From Flavobacterium cauense R2A-7 (GTDB taxonomy: Bacteria > Bacteroidota > Bacteroidia > Flavobacteriales > Flavobacteriaceae): 64,000 nucleotides of DNA. The notes beneath the pieces are model-generated. The model was not told where the DNA came from. It made no database searches and saw only the letters and a list, made by a program, of their open reading frames with translations. The DNA lies in NCBI RefSeq assembly GCF_000498475.1, contig NZ_AVBI01000001.1, forward strand, positions 248,001-312,000. Direction: 5' to 3'. The position numbers were made by a program, and so were the translations under genes. Every line of letters begins with the position of its first letter. Position 1 is the stretch's first letter. This document shows, one piece after another, positions 7,068 through 16,162 of this stretch.

Positions 7068-10000
7068 ATGAAATTAGCAGAGATATCTATTAAACGTCCG
7101 TCACTGGTCGTGGTATTGTTCACAATACTAACGCTGGGAGGATTGTTCAGCTACAGCCTTTTGGGCTACGAATTGATCCCGAAATTCGAACAAAATGTAA
7201 TCAGTATTGCTACCATTTATCCGGGCGCTTCGCCAAGTGAGGTGGAAAATACGGTGACTAAAAAAATAGAAGACGCGATTGCTTCGATGGAAAACATCAA
7301 AAAAATCGATTCCAAATCCTATGAAAGTTTATCAACTGTTGCGGTACAGTTAACCAGTAACGCCGATGCAGATGTTGCTCTAAATGATGCCCAACGTAAA
7401 ATCAATGCCGTAATCAGTGATTTACCGGACGACGCGAAACAACCTTCGTTAAGTAAATTCTCGTTGAGTGACTTGCCGATTATGACCATTGGTGCCAACG
7501 CAAAAATGGATGAGGCGGAGTTTTTCGACTTAATCGACAAAAAAATCAAACCAATCCTTTCCCGTGTAAACGGTGTGGCACAAGTTAACCTGATTGGCGG
7601 ACAGGAACGTGAAATTCAGGTAAACATGGACGCTGATAAAATGAAAGGTTTCGGATTATCAGTACCACAAGTTCAACAAGCGGTTCTGGCTTCCAATTTG
7701 GATTTCCCTACCGGAAACATTCAAACCAGAGATCAGAAAATTCTAATCCGTTTGGCCGGAAAATATAAAAACGTAGACGAATTGCGTAATCTGGTAATTG
7801 CCAGTAAAAACGGAATTCAGGTGCGTTTAATGGACGTGGCCGATGTTCAGGATGCCCAAAAAGACGTGGAGAAAATCGCCCGTGTGGATCAGAAAAACGC
7901 GATCGTTTTACAAATCGTTAAACAATCCGATGCGAATGCGGTGGATGTAAGTGAGCACGTTCAGAAATTAATCGAAGATTTAAAAACCGATTACAAAAAA
8001 GAACAACTGCAATTAGACATTGCCAACGACAGTTCGGTATTTACCTTAATGGCGGCCGATTCGGTAATTCACGATTTAATTTTAGCCGTTTTATTGGTGG
8101 CTTTGGTAATGTTGTTCTTCCTGCACAGTGTGCGTAACTCTTTAATCGTAATGGTTTCGATTCCGGCTTCCCTAATTGCAACCTTTATCGGATTCTTATT
8201 ATTGGATTATACTTTAAACTTAATGAGTTTATTAGGACTTTCATTGGTAGTAGGAATCTTGGTGGATGACGCGATTGTGGTTTTGGAGAACATTTACAGG
8301 CACATGGAGATGGGGAAAAACCGTGTCCGAGCCGCGTATGATGCAACTGCCGAAATTGGTGGTACCGTAACTTCGATTACCTTGGTAATTGTGGTGGTAT
8401 TCCTTCCGATTGCAATGAGTACCGGATTGGTGTCTAACATCATTACGCAATTCTGTGTCACCGTAGTAATCTCAACGTTATTATCCTTATTATCCTCCTT
8501 TACCATTGTGCCTTGGTTGTCCTCACGTTTTGGTAAATTGGAACATATCGAAGGGAAAAACCTTTTCGGAAGAATTATTTTAGGTTTTGAAGCGCAATTA
8601 ACCCGCTTTACCAACTGGGTAAGTGATATTTTAGTATGGGCTTTGGCCAATAAAATCAAAACCATTATTGTGGTTGTGGTATTGTTCTTCAGCTCCTTAT
8701 ACATGGTTGTCGGAGGTTATGTGGGAGGTGAATTCTTCGCGCGTTCCGATGCCGGAGAGTTCTTAGTGCAGATTGAAATGCCGAAAGACGCTTCCTTGGA
8801 ACAAACCAACTTCATGACCCAAAAAGCGGAAGCTTTCCTTAAAAAACAGGAAGATGTAACCAATCTGATTACGACGGTCGGACAAACTTCTGAAGGATTC
8901 TCCGGAACGCAGGCTACCGCTTACAAATCGGAAATCCGTGTGAAAATGGTTTCTCAGGACGAACGTGAAGACGACTCGTATGTGTATGCAGCGAAAATCA
9001 AACGTAAATTACAACAGGAATTGGTGGGTGCAAAAGTAAAAACCGTGGGGATGAGTATCATGGGAACTGCTGAAGAAGCGCCGTTAGCCTTGGTCGTTAC
9101 CGGAACAACTTTAGACAGTGCGATGGTATTCGCGAAAGCTGCCGAAAAAGAATTGTACACGATTGCCGGAGCCTCCGAAATTAAACTTTCCGTAGAAACC
9201 GGAAACCCGGAAGTAAACGTTCAGATCGACCGTGATAAAATGGCCGCTTTAGGTTTGAATTTACAAACGGTGGGATTAACGATGCAAACCGCGTTCAGTG
9301 GTAATACCGATGGGAAATTCCGTGCCGGTGAATACGAATACGACATTAATTTACGCTACAATTCCTTCAACCGAAAAAACATTGAAGACGTAAGTAACCT
9401 AATTTTTGTAAACGACAAAGGCGAACAGATCAAACTGTCGCAATTTGCCAGCATTAAAGAAGGATCCGGACCGAGTCAGCTCGAGCGACGCGACAAAACG
9501 GCTTCGGTAACAATCAAAGGGCAAACCGTAGGACGTCCTACTGGAACGGTTGCGGCAGAATGGCAGGCTAAATTTGAAAAACTGCACAAACCAACCGGCG
9601 TAAATTACGTTTGGGGTGGAGACATGGAAAACCAGACGGAAGGTTTCGGTACGTTAGGATTTGCTTTATTGGCTGCGATTATCTTGGTTTACTTAGTAAT
9701 GGTAGCGTTGTACGACAGTTATGTGCACCCGTTTGTGGTATTGTTTGCCGTACCGTTATCGTTTATCGGAGCCTTGCTGGCGCTTGGTTTAACGAACAAC
9801 TCGTTAAATATATTTACCATTTTGGGTATTATCATGCTAATCGGATTGGTGTGTAAGAACGCGATTATGTTAGTCGACTTTACCAACCAGCGTCGTGCGG
9901 CAGGTGAAACTGTTCACACGGCTTTAATTCAGGCGAACCACGCACGTTTGCGTCCGATTTTAATGACCACCATTGCGATGGTATTCGGTATGTTACCGAT

Positions 10001-10241
10001 TGCCTTAGCTTCTGGTGCCGGTGCCGAATGGAAAAACGGATTGGCCTGGGTTATCATCGGAGGATTGATTTCTTCGTTGTTCTTAACCTTGGTTATCGTA
10101 CCGGTTATTTATGATATCATGGAAAAAATCGTTCATAAATTCACCAAAGGAAAAGCAACCGATTACGGAGCTTTAATGGTAGAAGCCTACGAACACAAAG
10201 AATTAAGTGAAGACGGATTCAATCCGAAACACGAGATGTAA
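7068..10241 (+). CDS. RND-family efflux permease (AcrB/HAE1-like)
   Basis: 1057-residue inner-membrane proton/drug antiporter, full length for the family. It opens with the standard LAEISIKRPSLVVVLF segment and has two halves of transmembrane helices, each with a large periplasmic loop (PGASPSEVENTVTKKIEDA and YPGASP motif in the first). The proton-relay Asp pair in helix 4 is present as D400-D401 in GILVDDAIVVLEN. The second half has the matching GLVCKNAIMLVDF segment. It lies in an operon with tetR, tolC and the adaptor and ends at a hairpin terminator. Substrates cannot be read from sequence; a metal-type (CusA) assignment is not favoured, because drug/HAE1-like features fit better. Confidence 0.94.
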   Translation: MKLAEISIKRPSLVVVLFTILTLGGLFSYSLLGYELIPKFEQNVISIATIYPGASPSEVENTVTKKIEDAIASMENIKKIDSKSYESLSTVAVQLTSNADADVALNDAQRKINAVISDLPDDAKQPSLSKFSLSDLPIMTIGANAKMDEAEFFDLIDKKIKPILSRVNGVAQVNLIGGQEREIQVNMDADKMKGFGLSVPQVQQAVLASNLDFPTGNIQTRDQKILIRLAGKYKNVDELRNLVIASKNGIQVRLMDVADVQDAQKDVEKIARVDQKNAIVLQIVKQSDANAVDVSEHVQKLIEDLKTDYKKEQLQLDIANDSSVFTLMAADSVIHDLILAVLLVALVMLFFLHSVRNSLIVMVSIPASLIATFIGFLLLDYTLNLMSLLGLSLVVGILVDDAIVVLENIYRHMEMGKNRVRAAYDATAEIGGTVTSITLVIVVVFLPIAMSTGLVSNIITQFCVTVVISTLLSLLSSFTIVPWLSSRFGKLEHIEGKNLFGRIILGFEAQLTRFTNWVSDILVWALANKIKTIIVVVVLFFSSLYMVVGGYVGGEFFARSDAGEFLVQIEMPKDASLEQTNFMTQKAEAFLKKQEDVTNLITTVGQTSEGFSGTQATAYKSEIRVKMVSQDEREDDSYVYAAKIKRKLQQELVGAKVKTVGMSIMGTAEEAPLALVVTGTTLDSAMVFAKAAEKELYTIAGASEIKLSVETGNPEVNVQIDRDKMAALGLNLQTVGLTMQTAFSGNTDGKFRAGEYEYDINLRYNSFNRKNIEDVSNLIFVNDKGEQIKLSQFASIKEGSGPSQLERRDKTASVTIKGQTVGRPTGTVAAEWQAKFEKLHKPTGVNYVWGGDMENQTEGFGTLGFALLAAIILVYLVMVALYDSYVHPFVVLFAVPLSFIGALLALGLTNNSLNIFTILGIIMLIGLVCKNAIMLVDFTNQRRAAGETVHTALIQANHARLRPILMTTIAMVFGMLPIALASGAGAEWKNGLAWVIIGGLISSLFLTLVIVPVIYDIMEKIVHKFTKGKATDYGALMVEAYEHKELSEDGFNPKHEM

Positions 10242-10263
10242 TTGATTAATTTAATTTGTTGAA

Positions 10264-10294
10264 GAACCGCTGCAGTGATGTGGCGGTTTTTTTT
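10264..10294 (+). terminator. Terminator of the efflux operon
   Basis: AACCGC (10265-10270) pairs with GCGGTT (10283-10288), followed by a run of T. It ends inside the stop codon of the convergent hydrolase gene. On the minus strand no T-run follows, so it appears to act on the plus strand only. Confidence 0.8.
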
Positions 10295-10919
10295 ATGCTT
10301 TAAGATAATGTTCAAACCAGGACACCGCCAAATCGGCAACCTGTTCCATCGCACCGGGTTCTTCGAAAAGATGAGTCGCGCCATCTACGATTTCAAATTG
10401 GCGGATACAGGATAGATTTTCATAGGCAAACTGATTTAGGTCAATCACTTCTGAATCGCGTCCGCCCACAATTAATAACGTAGGCGCGGTAACAGATGGC
10501 AACACAGTAAAGGCCAAATCCGGACGACCGCCACGGGAAACGACCGCTTTTATCATCGGTCCGAAATAAGCCGCGGCTCCCAACGCCGATGCCGCTCCCG
10601 TACTGGCGCCGAAATAACCGATTGGCAATGCTTTCGCAACTTCTGTCTTTTGCAGCCATTGGGTAACTTCAATCAGCCGTTGGGTAAGCAATTCGATATC
10701 AAATCGTTTTTCATAGTCCTGATCTTCTTCTTCCGTGAGCAAATCAAACAACAAACTTCCCATGCCATGCTTGCGGATAAACTGTGCGACAAAGGTATTT
10801 CGCGTACTGAATCGGCTGCTCCCGCTACCGTGTGAAAAAACTACGATTCCGAAAGCCCCGCCCGGAATAATCAAATCGCCTTTTAAAGTCACCGAAGCCA
10901 ACCGAATGTCTGTTTCCAT
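10293..10919 (-). CDS. Dienelactone hydrolase-like alpha/beta hydrolase
   Basis: 208 residues from the ATG at 10919, which follows a good purine-rich site (AAGGGAAG). A longer frame starting at 10949 would overlap the upstream gene and is less likely. The fold markers are FSHGSGSSR (oxyanion region), GYFGASTGAASAL (nucleophile elbow with GASTG Ser), VGGRDSEV (acid Asp) and DGATHLF (His). It lies 10 bases downstream of a phosphoribosyltransferase; from memory the same two domains occur as one fused protein in other bacteria, so the two products may work on one pathway. The substrate is unknown. Confidence 0.85.
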   Translation of the reverse strand: METDIRLASVTLKGDLIIPGGAFGIVVFSHGSGSSRFSTRNTFVAQFIRKHGMGSLLFDLLTEEEDQDYEKRFDIELLTQRLIEVTQWLQKTEVAKALPIGYFGASTGAASALGAAAYFGPMIKAVVSRGGRPDLAFTVLPSVTAPTLLIVGGRDSEVIDLNQFAYENLSCIRQFEIVDGATHLFEEPGAMEQVADLAVSWFEHYLKA

Positions 10920-10929
10920 CTTCCCTTTT

Positions 10930-11565
10930 TTAATATAAATGTTTTGCATCGTTAAGTAACCGAATTACTTCCTCATCTTCCACCTGATTAAAAACTTCGT
11001 AAAAAGCGCCTACCGCTTCAAAATAATAGGGCGCAATCAGAAAAACAAATTCATCTGCTTTTTGTCGGAACACTTCCACATTATCAGAAGGCACCACGGG
11101 TACGGCTACGATAATTTTTCCGGCATTCTTTTTACGCAACATTGCAATACTCACCAAAACGGTACTTCCCGTTGCGATGCCGTCGTCCACCACGATAACG
11201 CTTTTACCTTCCAGATCCGGAAATGCAGCATTGCCCATATAAAGCAACTGTTTTTCCAACAATACTTTTCGTAATCGTACTATTTCGTTTTCAATATAAT
11301 CTTCGGGCAATTGGATATGCTCGTTAATGATTACAGAATCCAAAGAAACCGAACCTACCGCATATTCTTTATTGGCCGGATGCCCTATTTTTTTGGAAAG
11401 CAAAATGCCTAAGGGAAGTTGCAATCGTTTCGCAATTTCATACCCCACCGGAACACCGCCCCTAGGAATGGCAAGCACCACGGCATCAGTAGCTTTATAT
11501 CGGAGTAATTTTTCAGAGAGTAATTTCCCTGCTTCGGTTCGGTTGGCAAACACATCGGATTCCAT
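10930..11565 (-). CDS. Phosphoribosyltransferase family protein
   Basis: 211 residues of type I phosphoribosyltransferase fold. The PRPP-binding motif is VIVVDDGIATGSTV at residues 123-136. The N-terminal part has IPRGGVPVGYEIA and LLSKKIGHPANKEYAVG, typical of the subgroup often paired or fused with dienelactone hydrolases. The acceptor base or nucleoside is not evident and I give no symbol. First gene of a two-gene minus-strand unit with the hydrolase. Confidence 0.88.
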   Translation of the reverse strand: MESDVFANRTEAGKLLSEKLLRYKATDAVVLAIPRGGVPVGYEIAKRLQLPLGILLSKKIGHPANKEYAVGSVSLDSVIINEHIQLPEDYIENEIVRLRKVLLEKQLLYMGNAAFPDLEGKSVIVVDDGIATGSTVLVSIAMLRKKNAGKIIVAVPVVPSDNVEVFRQKADEFVFLIAPYYFEAVGAFYEVFNQVEDEEVIRLLNDAKHLY

Positions 11566-11663
11566 AAGACAATTTTAAAACAAACTATAAAGTTACTGAA
11601 AATCAATACTTTAATAATCATATTGTCGCAAAAGAAATTCAATAAAATTTGAGAATAATGCAT

Positions 11664-11698
11664 AAAAAAATGGCTGTCACTACGCTGTAACAGCCATT
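11664..11698 (-). terminator. Terminator of the MORN-like gene
   Basis: On the minus strand AATGGCTGT and ACAGCCATT form a 9-bp stem around a 12-base loop, followed by a run of T (plus-strand A at 11664-11670). It lies 68 bases downstream of the gene ending at 11766. Confidence 0.8.
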
Positions 11699-11765
11699 CC
11701 CCTTTAAAGATACCGATTCTATAATCAGTACACAGTATTATTCTTTTTTGGAAACCAAACCGTGA

Positions 11766-12113
11766 TTAATTTCTGTGTACTAAAGCATCTTTAGACCATG
11801 TTTTAACATCCGAGATTTTACTTTTTGTATAATCTACTTCTGCTAACGTTGCATTATTCCAAAAAAACCATTTCCCGGTTTTCATGCCGTCTGCATATTC
11901 TCCCATAGATTGTTTTGATCCGTCTTCGTTAAAGGCAACCCATTTTCCGTGCAGTTTTCCATCTTTATAGAAACCTTCCTGTTTTACCTGACCGTTATCA
12001 TAGTAATAGGTAGCTTTTACCATTTTACCAACAATCTCATATTTAGGTTCGATATTTTGCGCGAATACTACTCCTGTAAACAATAACAATCCTGCAATTA
12101 AATTCTTTTTCAT
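11766..12113 (-). CDS. Exported MORN-like repeat protein
   Basis: 115 residues with a signal peptide (MKKNLIAGLLLFTGVVFAQ). The body consists of short Tyr/Gly-rich repeats of the MORN/YwqK kind: YYDNGQVKQEGFYKDGKLHG, then GSKQSMGEYADGMKTGKW. Such repeats form an extended beta-sheet surface. YwqK-like proteins are often labelled antitoxins, but there is no toxin partner here and the protein is exported, so that label is not justified. It stands alone between a terminator and the divergent aspS gene. Function unknown. Confidence 0.82.
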   Translation of the reverse strand: MKKNLIAGLLLFTGVVFAQNIEPKYEIVGKMVKATYYYDNGQVKQEGFYKDGKLHGKWVAFNEDGSKQSMGEYADGMKTGKWFFWNNATLAEVDYTKSKISDVKTWSKDALVHRN

Positions 12114-12299
12114 AGCGTTTGTGTTTTAATAGGTTAACAATAACAGTATCGAAATTACAATATATTTTACATTAAAAAAACTTTTACTTAACAATTTGGT
12201 AACATTGATGCAAAACTTAACACAACAAAGTAAAATCTTACAGATTTAAAATTATGCTTTTAATTAAAAAGCTAGGTTTCAAAGTCGGAAAATAAAACT

Positions 12300-12307
12300 T
12301 AAATTTG
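12300..12307 (+). promoter_or_regulatory. aspS: Candidate -7 element of aspS
   Basis: TAAATTTG, an exact TAnnTTTG, ends 17 bases before the aspS ATG. The -33 region has TTTC in place of TTTG at about the right distance. The 211 bases between the MORN-like gene and aspS hold nothing else I recognise. Confidence 0.55.
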
Positions 12308-12324
12308 CTACAAATTTTATAATA

Positions 12325-14079
12325 ATGTACAGAAGTCATAACTGTGGAGCTTTAAACGTTTCACACATCAATACCGAAGTTACCCTAGCCGGTTGGGTAC
12401 AAAAATCACGCGATAAAGGATTCATGATTTGGGTGGATCTGCGTGACCGTTACGGCATTACGCAATTAATTTTCGACGAAAGCCGTACCGACAAAGCTGT
12501 TTTCGAAGCTGCCAAATCCCTTGGTCGTGAATTTGTGATTCAGGTAAAAGGAACAGTTATCGAACGCGAATCGAAAAACCCGAACATGGCTACCGGCGAT
12601 ATCGAAATTTTGGTTTCACAACTGACAATCTTAAACGAAGCGATTACACCACCGTTCACCATTGAAGATGAAACGGATGGCGGAGAAGACATTCGTATGA
12701 AATACCGTTACTTAGACATCCGAAGAAATCCGGTAAAAAACAGCTTATTGTTCCGTCATAAAGTAGCGCAGGAAGTTCGCAATTATCTTTCGGCTCAAGA
12801 TTTCTGTGAAGTCGAAACCCCTTATTTAATCAAATCCACTCCGGAAGGCGCGCGTGATTTTGTGGTGCCTTCGCGTATGAATCCGGGTCAGTTTTACGCC
12901 TTGCCGCAATCGCCGCAAACCTTCAAACAATTATTGATGGTAGGCGGCATGGACAAATATTTCCAGATTGTGAAATGTTTCCGTGATGAAGATTTACGTG
13001 CCGATCGTCAGCCGGAATTCACCCAAATCGACTGCGAAATGGCGTTTGTGGAACAGGAAGACATTCTGAATGTTTTTGAAGGATTGACCCGACATCTATT
13101 AAAAGAAATTAAAGGCATTGAAGTAGAGAAATTCCCAAGAATGACCTACGAACATGCCATGAAAACCTACGGTAACGACAAACCGGACATCCGTTTCGGA
13201 ATGGAATTCGGCGAACTGAATGCAGTCGCGCAACATAAAGATTTTGGTGTATTTAATTCGGCAGAATTGGTGGTCGGAATTGCGGTTCCGGGCGGAGCTT
13301 CCTACACAAGAAAAGAAATCGATGCTTTTATTGACTGGGTTAAACGACCTCAAATCGGAGCTTCCGGAATGGTCTATTGCAAATTGGAGGCCGACGGCAG
13401 TTTAAAATCATCGGTAGATAAATTCTACGATCAGGAAGACTTAAAAAAATGGGCAGAAGCTACAGGTGCGAAACAAGGCGATATCATTTTCGTTTTATCC
13501 GGACCGGCAAACAAAACCAGATCGCAATTAAGCGCACTGCGTATGGAAGTGGCCACCCGTTTAGGTTTACGCAAACCGGACGAATTTGCACCGCTTTGGG
13601 TGGTGGATTTCCCTTTATTGGAATTCGACGAAGAAAGCGGACGTTACCACGCCATGCATCATCCGTTTACCTCACCGAAACCAGAGGATATTGCCTTATT
13701 GGCTACCAATCCGGGGGCTGTAAGAGCCAATGCTTATGATATGGTTTTGAACGGAAACGAAATTGGCGGAGGATCGATTCGTATCCACGACAAGGAAACA
13801 CAACAGTTGATGTTCAAATATTTAGGGTTTACCGAAGAAGAAGCCAAAAACCAATTCGGCTTCTTAATGGATGCCTTCCAATTCGGAGCACCACCACACG
13901 GAGGTTTGGCCTTTGGTTTGGATCGTCTGGTAGCCATTTTGGGCGGACAGGAAACCATCAGAGATTTCATTGCCTTCCCGAAAAACAACTCCGGAAGAGA
14001 TGTGATGATTGATGCACCATCCATGATTGACAATTCCCAATTGGAGGAACTCTCGATAAAACTCAACGTAAAACAATAA
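12325..14079 (+). CDS. aspS: Aspartyl-tRNA synthetase
   Basis: 584-residue class II aminoacyl-tRNA synthetase that charges tRNA-Asp. The N-terminal OB-fold anticodon-binding domain shows [20 protein letters not shown]. The catalytic core shows the flipping-loop region [18 protein letters not shown], motif 2 [19 protein letters not shown] and motif 3 [16 protein letters not shown] bacterial-type GAD insertion domain (about residues 290-420) is present, and the length matches the bacterial form. Single gene with its own promoter and terminator. Confidence 0.97.
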   Translation: MYRSHNCGALNVSHINTEVTLAGWVQKSRDKGFMIWVDLRDRYGITQLIFDESRTDKAVFEAAKSLGREFVIQVKGTVIERESKNPNMATGDIEILVSQLTILNEAITPPFTIEDETDGGEDIRMKYRYLDIRRNPVKNSLLFRHKVAQEVRNYLSAQDFCEVETPYLIKSTPEGARDFVVPSRMNPGQFYALPQSPQTFKQLLMVGGMDKYFQIVKCFRDEDLRADRQPEFTQIDCEMAFVEQEDILNVFEGLTRHLLKEIKGIEVEKFPRMTYEHAMKTYGNDKPDIRFGMEFGELNAVAQHKDFGVFNSAELVVGIAVPGGASYTRKEIDAFIDWVKRPQIGASGMVYCKLEADGSLKSSVDKFYDQEDLKKWAEATGAKQGDIIFVLSGPANKTRSQLSALRMEVATRLGLRKPDEFAPLWVVDFPLLEFDEESGRYHAMHHPFTSPKPEDIALLATNPGAVRANAYDMVLNGNEIGGGSIRIHDKETQQLMFKYLGFTEEEAKNQFGFLMDAFQFGAPPHGGLAFGLDRLVAILGGQETIRDFIAFPKNNSGRDVMIDAPSMIDNSQLEELSIKLNVKQ

Positions 14080-14084
14080 TCAGA

Positions 14085-14110
14085 AAGCGGCCACAGGTCG
14101 CTTTTTTTTT
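14085..14110 (+). terminator. Terminator of aspS
   Basis: AAGCGGCC and GGTCGCTT pair around an ACA loop with one G-T pair, followed by a run of nine or more T. Confidence 0.85.
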
Positions 14111-14189
14111 GATTATTTAATATTTATTTAACTTTTATTTGAAGTTTTCAATACTTAAACACTTTTTTTAAAAATTTTTTATCAAAAAC

Positions 14190-14219
14190 TTGTTTGCTTT
14201 AGAAAAAATTATATCTTTG
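14190..14219 (+). promoter_or_regulatory. Promoter of the cold-shock gene
   Basis: TTG (14190-14192), 19 bases, then TATCTTTG (14212-14219), an exact match to the Bacteroidota consensus. The ATG at 14250 leaves a leader of about 25 bases. The 140-base region from the aspS terminator to the gene is very AT-rich. Confidence 0.68.
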
Positions 14220-14249
14220 GATTATTATTAATTATTTTTTTATTACAGA

Positions 14250-14450
14250 ATGCGAACAGGAAAAGTAAAATTCTTTATTGAATCAAAAGGTTACGGATTC
14301 ATTACTGACGATGAAACAGGTAATGACATCTTCGTTCATGCAACAGGTCTTAAAGCGGAAGGTTTAAGCGAAGGAACGAGAGTATCTTACGTAGAAGAAG
14401 AAGGAAGAAAAGGTAAAGTAGCTGCTGATGTAGCTGTTATCGAAGACTAA
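14250..14450 (+). CDS. Cold-shock domain protein (CspA family)
   Basis: 66-residue single OB-fold nucleic-acid chaperone. Both RNP motifs are visible: KGYGFIT (RNP1) and DIFVHAT (RNP2), with the usual MRTGKVKFF start. The C-terminal EEEGRKGKVAADVAVIED is normal for the family. It binds single-stranded RNA or DNA. Monocistronic, with a strong promoter and a strong terminator, as expected of an abundant protein; whether it is cold-induced cannot be read. Confidence 0.95.
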   Translation: MRTGKVKFFIESKGYGFITDDETGNDIFVHATGLKAEGLSEGTRVSYVEEEGRKGKVAADVAVIED

Positions 14451-14481
14451 TATATATTATTTTTTGATTACCTAGAAGGCT

Positions 14482-14509
14482 AACCGCTCCAAATTGGAGC
14501 GGTTTTTTT
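14482..14509 (+). terminator. Terminator of the cold-shock gene
   Basis: AACCGCTCCAA and TTGGAGCGGTT form an 11-bp perfect stem with a very tight loop, followed by seven T. Confidence 0.9.
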
Positions 14510-14621
14510 ATATAAGAATTTTCAGAAAAACACTAACAACGGCGTGTTAATTATTTGGAATTAGTCTAAATATGTTTTACATTTATAAGCACGATAACGC
14601 CAAAATCATTAAAAAATTACG

Positions 14622-14651
14622 TTGCGTTTAAAGTTAAGGAATGTATATTTG
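14622..14651 (+). promoter_or_regulatory. Promoter of the nuo operon
   Basis: TTG (14622-14624), 19 bases, then TATATTTG (14644-14651). The nuoA ATG follows 31 bases after the -7 box. It is the only clear promoter before the 14-gene run. Confidence 0.7.
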
Positions 14652-14681
14652 TGAATTCTTTCATAAAAAAGAGACTAAGCC

Positions 14682-15047
14682 ATGCATACAAACCAAATCG
14701 ATTACATTCCTATTGCAATGCAATTACTTCTGGCTGTGGGATTTGTGGTAACTACCATCATAATTTCCGGCTTTTTAGGACCGAAAAGACATTCGAAGAA
14801 CAAAGACAAAAACTTTGAGTGTGGAATCGAGTCAGTGGGTAATGCCCGAATTCCATTCTCAGTAAAATATTTCTTGGTTGCCATTCTTTTCGTGCTTTTC
14901 GACGTGGAAGTAATTTTCATGTACCCTTGGGCCGTAAATTTCAGAGAAATGGGCTGGGACGGATTAGCCAAAATGGGCATCTTTATGACACTTCTGGTTA
15001 TTGGTTTCTACTATGTAATCAAGAAGAAAGGTTTAGAATGGGAATAA
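14682..15047 (+). CDS. nuoA: NADH-quinone oxidoreductase subunit A
   Basis: 121-residue membrane subunit at the joint between the peripheral and membrane arms of complex I. Three transmembrane helices are visible. The conserved loop KNFECGIESVGNARIPFSVKYF carries the Cys that borders the quinone channel, and FDVEVIFMYPWAVNF is the family signature. First gene of nuoA-N, directly behind a TTG-N19-TATATTTG promoter. Confidence 0.96.
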   Translation: MHTNQIDYIPIAMQLLLAVGFVVTTIIISGFLGPKRHSKNKDKNFECGIESVGNARIPFSVKYFLVAILFVLFDVEVIFMYPWAVNFREMGWDGLAKMGIFMTLLVIGFYYVIKKKGLEWE

Positions 15048-15059
15048 AAATTTAAGACG

Positions 15060-15611
15060 ATGAGCGATTCACCAAAATACAATACGGTAGCGGCTCCGGA
15101 AGGATATGCCGGAGAAGGTTTTTTTGCTACCAAATTAAGCGATGTGGTTGGTCTTGCAAGAGCCAACTCCCTTTGGCCTTTACCTTTTGCCACTTCTTGT
15201 TGTGGAATTGAATTCATGGCTACCATGGCTTCACATTACGACGTAGCCCGTTTCGGATCCGAGCGTATGAGTTTCTCTCCGCGTCAGGCCGATATGTTAC
15301 TGGTAATGGGAACCATCGCTAAAAAAATGGCCCCAATTTTACGTGAAGTTTACGAACAGATGTCAGAGCCCAAATGGGTTATCGCTGTAGGAGCTTGTGC
15401 TTCTTCCGGTGGTGTTTTCGACACCTATTCCGTACTTCAGGGAATTGACAAAGTAATTCCGGTAGACGTTTACGTTCCGGGTTGCCCGCCAAGACCGGAG
15501 CAAATTCTGGACGGTATCATGAAATTACAGGAAATTGTAAAAAATGAATCCGTACGAAGAAGAAGTTCCGACGAATACAACGATTTATTAGGTTCTTATA
15601 ACATCAAATAA
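15060..15611 (+). CDS. nuoB: NADH-quinone oxidoreductase subunit B
   Basis: 183-residue peripheral subunit carrying the terminal cluster N2, which hands electrons to quinone. The cluster Cys motifs are [19 protein letters not shown] and VPGCPPRPE. The start ATG lies 12 bases after nuoA. A full-length, ordinary member of the family. Confidence 0.97.
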   Translation: MSDSPKYNTVAAPEGYAGEGFFATKLSDVVGLARANSLWPLPFATSCCGIEFMATMASHYDVARFGSERMSFSPRQADMLLVMGTIAKKMAPILREVYEQMSEPKWVIAVGACASSGGVFDTYSVLQGIDKVIPVDVYVPGCPPRPEQILDGIMKLQEIVKNESVRRRSSDEYNDLLGSYNIK

Positions 15612-15612
15612 A

Positions 15613-16134
15613 ATGGCTTTAGAAACCTCAGTAATACAAAATAAACTTATTGAAAACTTCGGATTAAAAGTATCCGATTTTGTTCAAATCCACGATATTT
15701 TTACTTTCGAAGTAACGCCGGAAGCCATCGTAGAAGTAATGCAGTTTTTAAAAGACGACGCAACACTTCGTTTCAATTTCCTAACCGATGTTTGCGGTAT
15801 TCACTACCCGGATTATGAGGTAAGCCGTCAGTTCGCTGTGGTATACCACATGCACAATTGGGTAGACAATGTCCGCATCCGCATCAAATGTTACTTAAAC
15901 GCTGAAAATCCGGAAATCGACACCGTTTCGAATTTATTCTTAAGCGCCAACTGGCAGGAAAGAGAAACGTATGATTTCTTCGGAATCATCTTCAAAGGGC
16001 ATCCACAGTTAAAACGTATTTTAAATATGGATGAAATGACGTCTTTCCCAATGCGTAAGGAATTCCCATTGGAAGACGGCGGAAGAACAGACAAAGACGA
16101 CCGCTTCTTCGGAAGAACAACACAAAACTGTTAA
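15613..16134 (+). CDS. nuoC: NADH-quinone oxidoreductase subunit C
   Basis: 173-residue 30-kDa-type subunit of the peripheral arm. The family signature WQERETYDFFGIIFKGHP followed by LKRILNMDE is present, and the C-terminal RKEFPLEDGGR is typical. Separate from nuoD, unlike the fused nuoCD of enterobacteria. Starts one base after the nuoB stop, so translation is probably coupled. Confidence 0.96.
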   Translation: MALETSVIQNKLIENFGLKVSDFVQIHDIFTFEVTPEAIVEVMQFLKDDATLRFNFLTDVCGIHYPDYEVSRQFAVVYHMHNWVDNVRIRIKCYLNAENPEIDTVSNLFLSANWQERETYDFFGIIFKGHPQLKRILNMDEMTSFPMRKEFPLEDGGRTDKDDRFFGRTTQNC

Positions 16135-16162
16135 TAGAACCCTGAAATACTTTTAAAGCACA

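Noticed and set aside
8294..8704. Minus-strand open frame of 136 codons inside the RND permease gene
   Set aside because: Antisense shadow; it reads the complement of conserved transmembrane helices.
11766..12113. YwqK-type antitoxin of a toxin-antitoxin pair
   Set aside because: The protein has a signal peptide and no toxin-like neighbour; the repeats alone do not show antitoxin function.
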